The notes beneath the pieces are model-generated. The model had not been told where the DNA came from. It worked only from the letters and a program-made list of their open reading frames with translations, and did no database searches. Positions 27,076 through 35,221 of a DNA stretch of 64,000 bases are shown piece after piece. Both the position numbers and the translations under genes were made by a program. Numbering within the stretch: the stretch's first letter is position 1; each line of letters starts with the position of its first letter. This DNA is from Streptomyces colonosanans (GTDB lineage: Bacteria; Actinomycetota; Actinomycetes; Streptomycetales; Streptomycetaceae): positions 1 through 64,000 of the forward strand of contig NZ_MLYP01000036.1 of the NCBI RefSeq assembly GCF_001866645.1. The letters run 5' to 3'.

Positions 27076-27690
27076 TCATGCGCCGCCGTCGCCGTCGGCG
27101 TGCAGGAGTTTGAGCAGGCGGCGCAGTTCGTCCAGCGCGTTGTCGGTGACCCCGGGTTCGCCGAGGACGAGCTGGTGCAGGACGAGGCCGTCCAGCGCGG
27201 CGAAGACCAGCCGCGCCAGCGCCCGGTCGGCGCCGGCCGGCAGCATCCGGGACAACTCGCGCCGGGTGGCGTCGAAGTACTCGTCGTACAGGGCACGGAT
27301 CTGCGGCAGCAGTTCGGGCCTGCGACGCGCTTCGAGCAGCAGCTCGTACTGGAACGCCTGGGTGCCCGGATCCGCCGTGACCATGTCGGACAGCCCGGTG
27401 GAGAAGTCCGCGACCTCTCCGGTGCCGGGTTCGAGCGCGCTGATGCTCAGGGAGGTGCGGATCGTATGGGCGAGGGCCTCTTCGATCAGCGCGTCGCGCG
27501 AGCCGAAGTGGTGCACAACGAGCCCATGGGTGACCCCGGCCTCCTCCGCGACGGCCCGATAGGTGAGCTTGCGCAGTCCGCCGCGACCCACGACCCGCAC
27601 GGCGGCGTTCAGCAGGGCTTCGCGTCCCTGCCCGTAGTGCACACGCTTGCGCGGTTGTCGGCTCCTGGGAGCGTCCGCGGAATCGGTCAT
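27076..27690 (-). CDS. TetR-family transcriptional regulator
   Basis: The 204-residue protein has an N-terminal helix-turn-helix (REALLNAAVRVVGRGGLRKL; YRAVAEEAGVTHGLVVHHFG) and an all-helical ligand domain. The HTH ending VTHGLVVHHFGSRDAL is of the TetR class with a C-terminal domain often sensing aromatic or amine ligands. ATG 27690 has only a weak upstream purine run; the longer frame to 27765 is unlikely. It is the only intact regulator in the catabolic region, so it is the first candidate for binding the three GTTTG-N4-CAAAC dyads. A dyad in its own promoter is not evident. Confidence 0.85.
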   Translation of the reverse strand: MTDSADAPRSRQPRKRVHYGQGREALLNAAVRVVGRGGLRKLTYRAVAEEAGVTHGLVVHHFGSRDALIEEALAHTIRTSLSISALEPGTGEVADFSTGLSDMVTADPGTQAFQYELLLEARRRPELLPQIRALYDEYFDATRRELSRMLPAGADRALARLVFAALDGLVLHQLVLGEPGVTDNALDELRRLLKLLHADGDGGA

Positions 27691-27920
27691 GTCTTCGACC
27701 CTATCCGCCCTGTGCAGGGCACAGCGTCGCGCCCGCGACGGAACGCACGTGTCCCGCAGGCACACCGCGCACCCCGCACCGGCCGACCCGACGCGTCACC
27801 GCTCAACCGGCGGTCCCGCACCTTGGCGACCCGCCTACCCGACACCCGCAACGCACCACACCCCCACCCCGCAGCCGGACACACATACTCCGCCAGCACG
27901 CGCCGCTCGGCGCGCCTCGC

Positions 27921-27950
27921 GTGCCGCACCGGGCGGCCCCGGTGCGGCAC
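27921..27950 (-). terminator. Hairpin terminator ending the aromatic operon
   Basis: A perfect 12-bp stem GTGCCGCACCGG / CCGGTGCGGCAC with loop GCGGCC lies 13 nt beyond the stop of the FAH gene. It defines the 3' end of the six-gene operon that begins at 33447. Confidence 0.8.
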
Positions 27951-27963
27951 CTCGGTATGGGGG

Positions 27964-28809
27964 TCAGCGCTTGGGCGGCCGGATCCCGCGGAACTCCCAG
28001 TCGCCGCCGAGGGCGGTGGACAGGACCTCCTCGGACTCCGTGGGCTGCGCGCCCACATCGGTGCGCACGGGGGTCGGCCCGGTGACGATGTGGTTGGTGA
28101 GCCGGCCCAGGCCCTCGACCTCCACCTCGACGACGTCGCCCGGCTGGACCGGACGCGAGTTGGCCGGGGTGCCGGACAGCAGGACGTCTCCGGGGTAGAG
28201 GGTGATGGTGCGGGCGATGTCGGCGACGAGGTAGTGCATGTCCCACTTCATTTCGTCGGTCGAACCGTCCTGCACCACCTCGCCGTTGACGTACGTCCGC
28301 AGCCGCTTGCCGTGGAAGTCCCAGTCGGTGACCAGGCCGGGGCCGAGCGGGCAGAGGGTGTCCGAGCCCTTGACGCGCAGCATGGACCCGGCGTCGGTGT
28401 CACGGAAGTCGTGCAGGCCGTAGTCGTTGGCGACGGTGTAGCCCGCGATGTACTCCCCCGCCTCGGCCGGGGAGATGTTCCGCGCGGTCTTGCCGATGAC
28501 GATGGCGACCTCGCCCTCGTAGTTGAGCCACTTGCAGCCCTCGGGGCGGACGATCGCGCCCTCGTGGGAGTTCAGTGCCGAGGTCGGCTTGTGGAAGTAG
28601 GTGGGCGTGTCGGGGAGCCCGATCTGGAACTCCTCGACGCGGCTGCGGTGGTTGAGGTGGACGGCGATCACCTTGGACGGGACGACCGGGGGCAGGTGGT
28701 GGGCGTCCTCGGTCTTGACGCGGCGGCCGTCCGCGGCGACCAGTTCGTCACCTTCGACGGTGACCTGGACGGCGGCGCCGTCCAGGAGGATGCGGCGGTA
28801 CTCGGGCAT
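27964..28809 (-). CDS. Fumarylacetoacetate hydrolase (FAH) family protein
   Basis: The 281-residue protein has the FAH metal-binding pattern: KVIAVHLNHRSRVEEF, WLNYEGEVAIVIGKTARN with the ExE pair, NDYGLHDFRDTD and GDVLLSGTPANSRPV. FAH proteins in meta-cleavage pathways act as hydratases, isomerases or decarboxylases of 2-hydroxymuconate-type diacids (HpaG class). It is last in the operon, 13 nt after the ring-cleavage dioxygenase gene, which fits a step on the dehydrogenated ring-cleavage product. Confidence 0.85.
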   Translation of the reverse strand: MPEYRRILLDGAAVQVTVEGDELVAADGRRVKTEDAHHLPPVVPSKVIAVHLNHRSRVEEFQIGLPDTPTYFHKPTSALNSHEGAIVRPEGCKWLNYEGEVAIVIGKTARNISPAEAGEYIAGYTVANDYGLHDFRDTDAGSMLRVKGSDTLCPLGPGLVTDWDFHGKRLRTYVNGEVVQDGSTDEMKWDMHYLVADIARTITLYPGDVLLSGTPANSRPVQPGDVVEVEVEGLGRLTNHIVTGPTPVRTDVGAQPTESEEVLSTALGGDWEFRGIRPPKR

Positions 28810-28822
28810 GCGGGGCTCCTAG

Positions 28823-29743
28823 TTACGGCTGTGCGGCGACGGGCGTCGAAGGATCGGTGGCGGTCCAGCCGGCGGCGGGGCGGTCGAACCAGAGGTGGAC
28901 CTGGCCGGTGCCCACGGAGTTCTCGTACTCGCCGTACTGGCGGGCCCTGGCGACGCACGACTGCTCGCCGAGGGCGCCGGCCATCATCAGGTAGTGGAAG
29001 AACTTCGCCTCGGGCTTGTACTTCCAGAACTCGTCCATCGTGTCGAGGACCTTGTCGTGGCGGCCCTCCTTGAACCAGGCGATGCGCTCCTCGTCCGCCG
29101 CGCGCGCCTGCGGGGTGAAGATGTGCGCCGGATCGCTGGCCTCGTGGTCGCGCAGCTCGCGCAGCGGCCAGAAGGTGTGCGAGAGGGCGCCGGAGGCGAT
29201 CAGCAGCACCCGGCGGCCGGGGGTGGCGGCGATGCCGTCCGCCAGGGCCCGGCCGAGGCGCAGATGGTCCTCCATGTCGCCGGTCTGGCAGACGCCGATG
29301 GTCACCCACCTCTTGTCCGGCAGGCCCTCACCGAGGAACTTCCAGAGGTTGAGCGTGGCGTAGTAGACCGGCAGGTAGGCGTCGTCGATTCCGGTGATCC
29401 AGGTGCCGTGCCGGTCGGCGAACGAGGCGATGTTGTGGGCGAGTTCTGGGTCGCCGGGGAAGTCGTACGGCATACGGCACATACCGCGCGGCAGTTCCTC
29501 GGAGGTGAACAGGCCCGCCCGCCGGTCCTGCGCGGTGACGACGAACTCGACGGTGGTCGCCCAGTGCGAGTCCAGGACGACGACGGTGTCGTAGTCGTCG
29601 CTCTCGAAGACGTCCTTGCGGAGCTGCTCCAGGCCGGTGACGAGGGTGATCTCCTTGCCCTCGTTCAGCTCCAGGCGGTCGGCCTTCGGCAGCACGATGG
29701 TGGGGACATGGGCGAGCAGGCCCGCCCCGACGATCTCACCCAT
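28823..29743 (-). CDS. hpaD: Class III extradiol dioxygenase, homoprotocatechuate 2,3-dioxygenase-like
   Basis: The 306-residue protein has the LigB-type metal ligands: H12 (GLLAHVPTIV), H60 (VVVLDSHWATTVEF) and later acidic residues, plus the HpaD-like blocks TSEELPRGM, DFPGDPELAHNIA, LIASGALSHTFW and the C-terminal GTGQVHLWFD. It should use Fe2+ to open a catechol ring next to one hydroxyl group, giving a semialdehyde. Similarity to enteric HpaD is clear by eye, but the preferred ring substituent cannot be told. The gene overlaps the upstream aldehyde dehydrogenase gene by 8 bp, so the semialdehyde would pass to that enzyme. Confidence 0.85.
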   Translation of the reverse strand: MGEIVGAGLLAHVPTIVLPKADRLELNEGKEITLVTGLEQLRKDVFESDDYDTVVVLDSHWATTVEFVVTAQDRRAGLFTSEELPRGMCRMPYDFPGDPELAHNIASFADRHGTWITGIDDAYLPVYYATLNLWKFLGEGLPDKRWVTIGVCQTGDMEDHLRLGRALADGIAATPGRRVLLIASGALSHTFWPLRELRDHEASDPAHIFTPQARAADEERIAWFKEGRHDKVLDTMDEFWKYKPEAKFFHYLMMAGALGEQSCVARARQYGEYENSVGTGQVHLWFDRPAAGWTATDPSTPVAAQP

Positions 29744-31199
29744 GGTCCTTCCATCCCTTCGGGGCGGTCACGGTGTTCTTCAGGTCGCAGTAGAAGTCGA
29801 AGCTCCAGGTGCCGCCTTCGCGGCCGACACCGGAATGGCGGGAGCCGCCGAAGGGTGCCTGCAGGTCGCGTACGAAGAAGCAGTTGACCCACACGGTGCC
29901 CGCGACGAGCTGTGCGGTGACGCGATCGGCGCGCTCGCGGTCGCCGGTGGCGACGGTCGCGGCGAGGCCGAAGCGGGTGTCGTTGGCGAGGCGGACGGCT
30001 TCCTCCTCGTCACTGAAGGTCTGCAGGGTCAGGACCGGGCCGAAGACCTCCTCCTGGACGATCTCGGAGTCCTGAGCGACGTCGGTGAGGAGGGTCGGCG
30101 CGTAGTACAGGCCGTCCTTACGGTGACCGCCGATGACCGCGCGGGCGCCCGCCGCGACGGCCCGCTGGACGAAGCCGTCGATCTTCTCCAGTTGCCGCGC
30201 GTGGATGTTGGGGCCGATGTCGGTGGCCTCGTCGCGCGGGTCGCCCTGGTCGAGCCGTGCGGCCTTCTCGACGAAGCGGCGCGTGAACTCGTCGGCGACC
30301 GACTCCTCGACGAGGATGCGGGTGGCCGCGAGGCAGACCTGGCCGGCGTTGTCATACTGCTCCACCGCGAGGTCGGTGGCGAGGTCCAGGTCGGCGTCCG
30401 CGAAGACCAGCAGCGGTGACTTGCCACCGAGTTCGAGGCTGAGCGGGGTGAGGTTGGCGGCGGCCGACTCCGCGATCCGCTTGGCCGTGGGCACGGAGCC
30501 GGTGAAGCTGATCCGCCGCACGTCCGGGTGGGAGACGAGAGCGCTGCCCACCTCGGCACCGTAACCCTGGACGACATTGAGGACGCCGGCCGGAAGACCG
30601 GCCTCGGCGGCGATGTCGGCGAGCAGCGAAGCGGTCAGCGGCGACCACTCGGCGGGCTTGAGGATCACCGTGTTCCCGGCGGCCAGCGCCGGGGCCACCT
30701 TCCAGGTGGCCAGCATCAGCGGCGCGTTCCACGGGGTGATCAGCACACAGGGGCCCGCCGGGTCCCAACTGACGTGGTTGGTGTGACCGCGCGTCTCGAA
30801 GTCGTCGTGGTCCAGGCGCAGCAGCCAGTCGGCGAAGAAACGGAAGTTGTGGGCGACCCGCGGCATGACGCCCCGGCGGTGGGAGCGCAGCAGGGCACCG
30901 TTGTCGGTGGTCTCGACGATCGCGAGGTCTTCGAGACGCTTCTCGACGCCGTCGGCGACGGCGTGCAGGATACGGGCGCGTTCGGTCCAGGTCGTGGCGG
31001 CCCAGCCGGGGAAGGCGGCCTTCGCGGCGGCCACGGCGGCCGCGGCCTCCGTGGCGGTGCCGCGGGAGATCTCGCCGATGGCGCTTTGGTCGATCGGTGA
31101 GACATCGGTGAACGTCTCGGCGGAGGCGACGCGCTCGCCGCCGATCCAGTGCCGGGTGTCGACGGCGGTACCGGCGACGGTGATGGTGTGGTCGGTCAT
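29736..31199 (-). CDS. Aldehyde dehydrogenase, HpaE-like
   Basis: The 487-residue enzyme shows the ALDH signature: HVSWDPAGPCVLITPWNAPL, LELGGKSPLLVFADADLD and the nucleophile cysteine in YDNAGQVCLAATR. Position between an acetoacetate-decarboxylase-like gene and an extradiol dioxygenase suggests oxidation of the ring-cleavage semialdehyde (HpaE/DmpC type). It is distinct from the PuuC-like enzyme 6 kb away, sharing only family motifs. ATG 31199; 31 nt gap from the preceding gene. Confidence 0.9.
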   Translation of the reverse strand: MTDHTITVAGTAVDTRHWIGGERVASAETFTDVSPIDQSAIGEISRGTATEAAAAVAAAKAAFPGWAATTWTERARILHAVADGVEKRLEDLAIVETTDNGALLRSHRRGVMPRVAHNFRFFADWLLRLDHDDFETRGHTNHVSWDPAGPCVLITPWNAPLMLATWKVAPALAAGNTVILKPAEWSPLTASLLADIAAEAGLPAGVLNVVQGYGAEVGSALVSHPDVRRISFTGSVPTAKRIAESAAANLTPLSLELGGKSPLLVFADADLDLATDLAVEQYDNAGQVCLAATRILVEESVADEFTRRFVEKAARLDQGDPRDEATDIGPNIHARQLEKIDGFVQRAVAAGARAVIGGHRKDGLYYAPTLLTDVAQDSEIVQEEVFGPVLTLQTFSDEEEAVRLANDTRFGLAATVATGDRERADRVTAQLVAGTVWVNCFFVRDLQAPFGGSRHSGVGREGGTWSFDFYCDLKNTVTAPKGWKDHG

Positions 31200-31230
31200 G
31201 TCCGGTCTCCAAGTCCTCTCAGTGCGGGCG

Positions 31231-32037
31231 TCACTCGGCGCCGGACGTGCCGGACTCCAGCAGCCGCCCGCCGTCCCACACGACGCCGACCTGGCGGTAG
31301 TAGGCGGCGATCGGCTCGTGGATCTCCAGGCGGGCCAGCTCCTCGGTGGGTGCCTCGAACAGCTCCAGCTCCGCCTCGCCGCGCCAGGCCTGTCCGGCCT
31401 CGAAGGAGGCGGCGCCGGACTCGACCAGCTCGTCGAGGGCGAGCCCCTTGCCCTTCTCGATCGACGGCAGCCAGCGGTGGTGCGCCATGGGGTGGCCGTT
31501 GACGAATCCGTTCGTCTCGGACGGCTCGCGCAGGGTGACCACGGCCTGGGCCAGGCGCCGGTCCGCGGCGGCGAGGGTGGCGCCGAAGCGGGCGCCGGCC
31601 TCGATGCTCGGCGCGGGACCGTAGGGGTGCGGACGCGTCTGGTGGATCGAGCCGAGCTTCTTCGGGTAGCCCTGGTGCAGCCCGCGGGCGATCGCGAAGT
31701 CCTTGTCGACCCAGATGTAGACGCAACGCGAGTACGTCTGCCCGCGGTAGGAGCAGCGGACGACGGCGAAGGCCTCCTTGTACTGGGCGCGCACCGGGTC
31801 CAGCAGTTCCTCCCCCGACGCCGAACAGGACTGCCAGTCGGCCCAGATCAGCGCGACCGCGCCGGGGTCCTCGTCGGCCAGTTCCAGTGGCTCGGGCAGC
31901 AGTTCGCGTACCCGGGCGGGGTCGGTGCGGTACTCGACGGTCAGCAGGTCGCCGGAGTAGCGCCAGGGGGGTGAGGGGATCAGCGACGAGGAGCCGGTCG
32001 CCGTCTTGGGAGGGAAGTAACCGCGGACGCTGGTCAT
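31231..32037 (-). CDS. Acetoacetate decarboxylase-superfamily protein
   Basis: The 268-residue protein has the family blocks PPWRYSGDLLTVEYRTDP, EAFAVVRCSYRGQTYSRCVY and RGLHQGYPKKLGSIHQ; the lysine pair in YPKKL matches the Schiff-base lysine of acetoacetate decarboxylase. Members also work as hydratases or decarboxylases of other keto acids, so a role in decarboxylating an acid from ring cleavage is plausible but unproven. Its start overlaps the end of the ferredoxin reductase gene by 4 bp (ATGA). This is not a usual member of homoprotocatechuate clusters. Confidence 0.75.
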   Translation of the reverse strand: MTSVRGYFPPKTATGSSSLIPSPPWRYSGDLLTVEYRTDPARVRELLPEPLELADEDPGAVALIWADWQSCSASGEELLDPVRAQYKEAFAVVRCSYRGQTYSRCVYIWVDKDFAIARGLHQGYPKKLGSIHQTRPHPYGPAPSIEAGARFGATLAAADRRLAQAVVTLREPSETNGFVNGHPMAHHRWLPSIEKGKGLALDELVESGAASFEAGQAWRGEAELELFEAPTEELARLEIHEPIAAYYRQVGVVWDGGRLLESGTSGAE

Positions 32038-33257
32038 GTCGGGATTCCTTGGGCGGTGAGGGCGGGCTGCTTGAGGAGTTCGGAGCGGTAGCGGGCGGCG
32101 GCACCCACCGCGGCCTGGCCGCCGAGGGCGACGACACCGACCAGGCTGCCGTCGCGGTGGTATCCGACGAGGACGTCCGCGCCCGGATCGCCGTCCAGGA
32201 CCCGCACGTCGCCCTTGCCGAGCCCGGGTGCCCCGAAGGACTGCAGCCGGAACTCGTGCTGGTCGCTCCAGAAGGTGGGCAGCGGCGCGAAGGGCGCCAA
32301 GCCGGCGTCGACGCCCGTGAGATGGGCGACGAGGGCCTTCGCGGCGTGCCGGGCTGTGTCGGTGGGGATCGACCAGTGCTCGACCCTGCGTGCCACGCCG
32401 TCGTAGCGGGCGTTGGGGAAGCGGGCGACATCACCGACCGCCACCACGTACGGGAGACCGCCGACCCGCAGCTGCTCGTCGGTGAGCACACCGTCGGACA
32501 GATCGAGGCCGTTGCCGTCGAGCCACTCGGTGTTGGCGACCGAGCCCACGGACTCCACGACCACGTCGGCCGCGAGGACCGTGCCGTCGTCGAGCACGAC
32601 CCCGGTGACGCGGTCCTCGCCCTCGAAACCGGCGACGCCTGCGCCGAGCGCGAAGCGCACCCCGCGTTCCTCGTGCCGCCGCAGCAGCGCGGTGGCGAGC
32701 AGCTCACCGAGCGGCCCCACCATGGGCAGGGGCAGGGGGTCGACGACGGTGACCTCGGCGGCGCCGAGCGCGACCGCGGTGGCGGCGACCTCACAGCCGA
32801 TGAATCCGGCGCCCACCACGACCACGCGCACGCCCGGCCGGGTCAGCTCGTCCCGCAGGCCCTGTGCGTCGGCGATCGTACGGACCGTGTGCCGGCCGGC
32901 GAGCGGGCCGGGGCAGCGCAGTCGGCGGGGCCGCATTCCGGTGGCGACGACCAGGCCGTCGAACGGCAGCTCGGTGCCGTCCTCCAGCACGACGACACGG
33001 TCCGCCAGGCGGGCGGACGTGACGCCCGTGCCCAGGCGCCAGTCGACATCGGCGACGGACGCCTTCGGTGTGAAGGCCAGCGACGCGAAGGGCGCCTTGC
33101 CCGCCAGGACCTCCTTCGAGAGCGGGGGCCTGTTGTACGGCATGTGCGGCTCGGCCCCGACCACGGTGACGGCGCCGGTCCAGCCCGCGGCGCGCAGCTG
33201 CTCGGCGGCCCGCAGGCCTCCCATGGAGGCACCGGCGACGACGATGCGGGCGCCCAT
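32034..33257 (-). CDS. FAD-dependent ferredoxin reductase
   Basis: The 407-residue protein has the FAD loop RIVVAGASMGGLRAAEQLR, the motif PYNRPPLSKEVL, the NAD(P) loop VVVVGAGFIGCEVAATA and GDVARFPN, as in ferredoxin reductases of P450 and Rieske oxygenase systems. It would take electrons from NADH or NADPH and pass them to the ferredoxin encoded just upstream. ATG 33257 is one base past the ferredoxin stop; GAGG lies just before it, so translation is coupled. Confidence 0.9.
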   Translation of the reverse strand: MGARIVVAGASMGGLRAAEQLRAAGWTGAVTVVGAEPHMPYNRPPLSKEVLAGKAPFASLAFTPKASVADVDWRLGTGVTSARLADRVVVLEDGTELPFDGLVVATGMRPRRLRCPGPLAGRHTVRTIADAQGLRDELTRPGVRVVVVGAGFIGCEVAATAVALGAAEVTVVDPLPLPMVGPLGELLATALLRRHEERGVRFALGAGVAGFEGEDRVTGVVLDDGTVLAADVVVESVGSVANTEWLDGNGLDLSDGVLTDEQLRVGGLPYVVAVGDVARFPNARYDGVARRVEHWSIPTDTARHAAKALVAHLTGVDAGLAPFAPLPTFWSDQHEFRLQSFGAPGLGKGDVRVLDGDPGADVLVGYHRDGSLVGVVALGGQAAVGAAARYRSELLKQPALTAQGIPT

Positions 33258-33258
33258 G

Positions 33259-33447
33259 TCAGTCCTCGATCCGGATGGCCTGGAGCGGGCAGACGTCGGC
33301 GGCTTCTTCGACCTCGGCGCGCAGTGCGTCGTCCGGGTCGGGGACGTACGCCAGGCGACCGTCGTCGTCCATGCGGAAGACATCGGGAGCCGCGAAGACG
33401 CACTGGCCGTGGTCCTGGCACTTGTTCATGTCGACGACGACCTTCAT
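33259..33447 (-). CDS. [3Fe-4S] ferredoxin of P450 type, 62 aa
   Basis: The 62-residue protein has C10-x2-H13-x2-C16 (CQDHGQC) and C53-P54 (VCPLQAI). The histidine in place of the second cysteine is typical of single-cluster [3Fe-4S] or [4Fe-4S] ferredoxins that serve cytochromes P450 in actinobacteria. It opens the six-gene operon and, with the reductase behind it, forms an electron chain for the P450 at 35.2 kb across the divergent promoter. CCGGAGGACC-like sequence precedes the ATG. Confidence 0.9.
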   Translation of the reverse strand: MKVVVDMNKCQDHGQCVFAAPDVFRMDDDGRLAYVPDPDDALRAEVEEAADVCPLQAIRIED

Positions 33448-33571
33448 GGCCGGTCCTCCTGAGGGGTGAGGGCGTCGGAGCGAGGCGCTGGGGGTGGGGT
33501 GAGAGGGGCCCGATCACGGTCGGACCGGGCCCCTCGTGCCAAAGGGGTGCGGGAAGCCACACCCCCAACTC

Positions 33572-33585
33572 GTTTGGCGTCAAAC
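33572..33585. promoter_or_regulatory. Operator copy 3: GTTTG-GCGT-CAAAC
   Basis: The perfect form of the dyad. It lies in the 351-bp divergent promoter region between the ferredoxin-led operon (125 bp from its start) and the glutamine-synthetase-like gene (213 bp from its start). The rest of the region, 33586-33798, is AT-richer near 33620-33660 and shows no other gene. Confidence 0.7.
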
Positions 33586-33798
33586 AACATAGGAATCGCA
33601 CCGGACGCTGGTCAAGAGCTGTCCAGATGGATAAATTTTTTCGACCACCCCCTTGCGGGCCAGGAATCCCACTTCTTATCGTTCGGGCTCAAATGACTGC
33701 CCGGGCGACTCCCTCTTCAACCCCCGGGCTCCCGTCCTTCCGCCCTCGGAGCCCCCAGGGTCCGAGGGCGCCCCACCATCCCGCCCAAGGAGACATCG

Positions 33799-35163
33799 GT
33801 GAGCGCCCAGGACACCCCAGACATCCGCCGGCACATGGAGCGGCTCGCCGCCGAGGGCATCGACGTGGTCCGGGTGATCTACCCCGACCTCATCGGCACC
33901 GACCGCGCCCGCGACGTCCTGCTGGACCATCTCCCGTCGGCCTGCGCGCACGGTCTGGCCTTCTGCAAGGCCGTGTACCACACCAGCCCCCAGGGCGACG
34001 TGGTCCCCGTCGCCGGAGGACTCGACGCAGGACTGCCCGACATCACCGTACGGCCGGACCTGGACACGCTCGTGTCGCTGCCGTGGGAGCCGGGCGTCGC
34101 CTGTTGTCTCGGCGAGGTCACCGACGCGGCGACCGGCAAGCCCGCCGCCGAGTCGCCCCGCGACCTGCTGCGTTCCGTGCTGGCCCGGTGCGCCGAGCAG
34201 GGACTGCGCCCTGTCGTCGGCCCCGAGCTGGAGTACTTCCTGCTGGAGCCCGCCCCCGGCACGGCCACCGGTTGGCGCCGCGCCCCGGAGGCCACCGGTG
34301 CCGTCTACACCGCCGGACTGCGCGCCGACCCCGGCAACCATCTGCTGCGCACCCTGCGACACCTGCGTGACCTCGACCTCGGCGTCATCACCGGGAACCA
34401 CGAGTTCGACGGCGGCCAGTACGAGATCAACCTGACCCATTCCGACGCCCTGGACGCCGCCGACCGCGCCTTCCGCTTCAAGGCCGCGGTCAAGGAACTG
34501 GCCCGTCGCGAAGGCAACCTGGCCACCTTCATGGCCAAGCCGTTCGGCGACGCGGGCGGCTCGGGCTTCCATCTCCACCTGTCCTGCGAGACCGCCGACG
34601 CGGCGGACTCCCGCAACGCCTTCGACGACCCCGCCGGGGCGTACGGCCTGTCCGCCACCGCGCGTCACGCCGTGGCGGGCATCCTCGCCCATGCCCCCGC
34701 GCTCGCGGCGCTGGCCAATCCGACCGTCAACTCCTACAAGCGCTTCGGGCCCGACACCCTCGCGCCCTGGCTGATCGACTGGGGGCTGGACAACCGCAGC
34801 GCCATGGTCCGCATCCCGCCGGAGCGCGGTTCGGGTGCCCGTATCGAACTCCGCCTCGGCGACGCCGGAGCCAACCCCTATCTGCTGATCGCCGGGACCA
34901 TCGCCGCCGCGCTGCTCGGCGTCCAGGCGGGCCAGGAGCCACCGGCCCCGCTGGAGGGCTACGGCTACGACACCGCCCGCGCGTCCCTGCTGCCCATGAA
35001 CCTGCCCGCCGCGCTCGACGCCCTGGAGGCGGACACCGCGCTGACCAAGGTCCTCGGCAAGGACTTCACCGCCTCCTTCCTCACCTACAAGCGCGACGAG
35101 GTCGAGCGCTTCGAAAGGCACGTCACCGACTGGGAGTTCACCGAGTACGCCTACCACCTTTGA
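33799..35163 (+). CDS. Glutamine synthetase-like gamma-glutamyl-amine ligase
   Basis: The 454-residue protein has the GS catalytic domain: GPELEYFLLEP, NHEFDGGQYEINLTH, FMAKPFGDAGGSGFHLHLS and NSYKRFGPD, with RSAMVRIPPERG for nucleotide and substrate. The N-terminal part is short, and the tyrosine adenylylation site and the housekeeping GS opening are absent, so it belongs to the PuuA/GlnA3/GlnA4/AtdA1-type group that joins glutamate to amines using ATP. GTG 33799 follows AAGGAG. It is transcribed with the P450 gene (58 nt gap). Confidence 0.85.
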   Translation: MSAQDTPDIRRHMERLAAEGIDVVRVIYPDLIGTDRARDVLLDHLPSACAHGLAFCKAVYHTSPQGDVVPVAGGLDAGLPDITVRPDLDTLVSLPWEPGVACCLGEVTDAATGKPAAESPRDLLRSVLARCAEQGLRPVVGPELEYFLLEPAPGTATGWRRAPEATGAVYTAGLRADPGNHLLRTLRHLRDLDLGVITGNHEFDGGQYEINLTHSDALDAADRAFRFKAAVKELARREGNLATFMAKPFGDAGGSGFHLHLSCETADAADSRNAFDDPAGAYGLSATARHAVAGILAHAPALAALANPTVNSYKRFGPDTLAPWLIDWGLDNRSAMVRIPPERGSGARIELRLGDAGANPYLLIAGTIAAALLGVQAGQEPPAPLEGYGYDTARASLLPMNLPAALDALEADTALTKVLGKDFTASFLTYKRDEVERFERHVTDWEFTEYAYHL

Positions 35164-35221
35164 AGCCCCCGGAGTTCTCGGCCCTCCGCACCTTCACCCC
35201 TCGCCCAGGAGACCCATCGCC

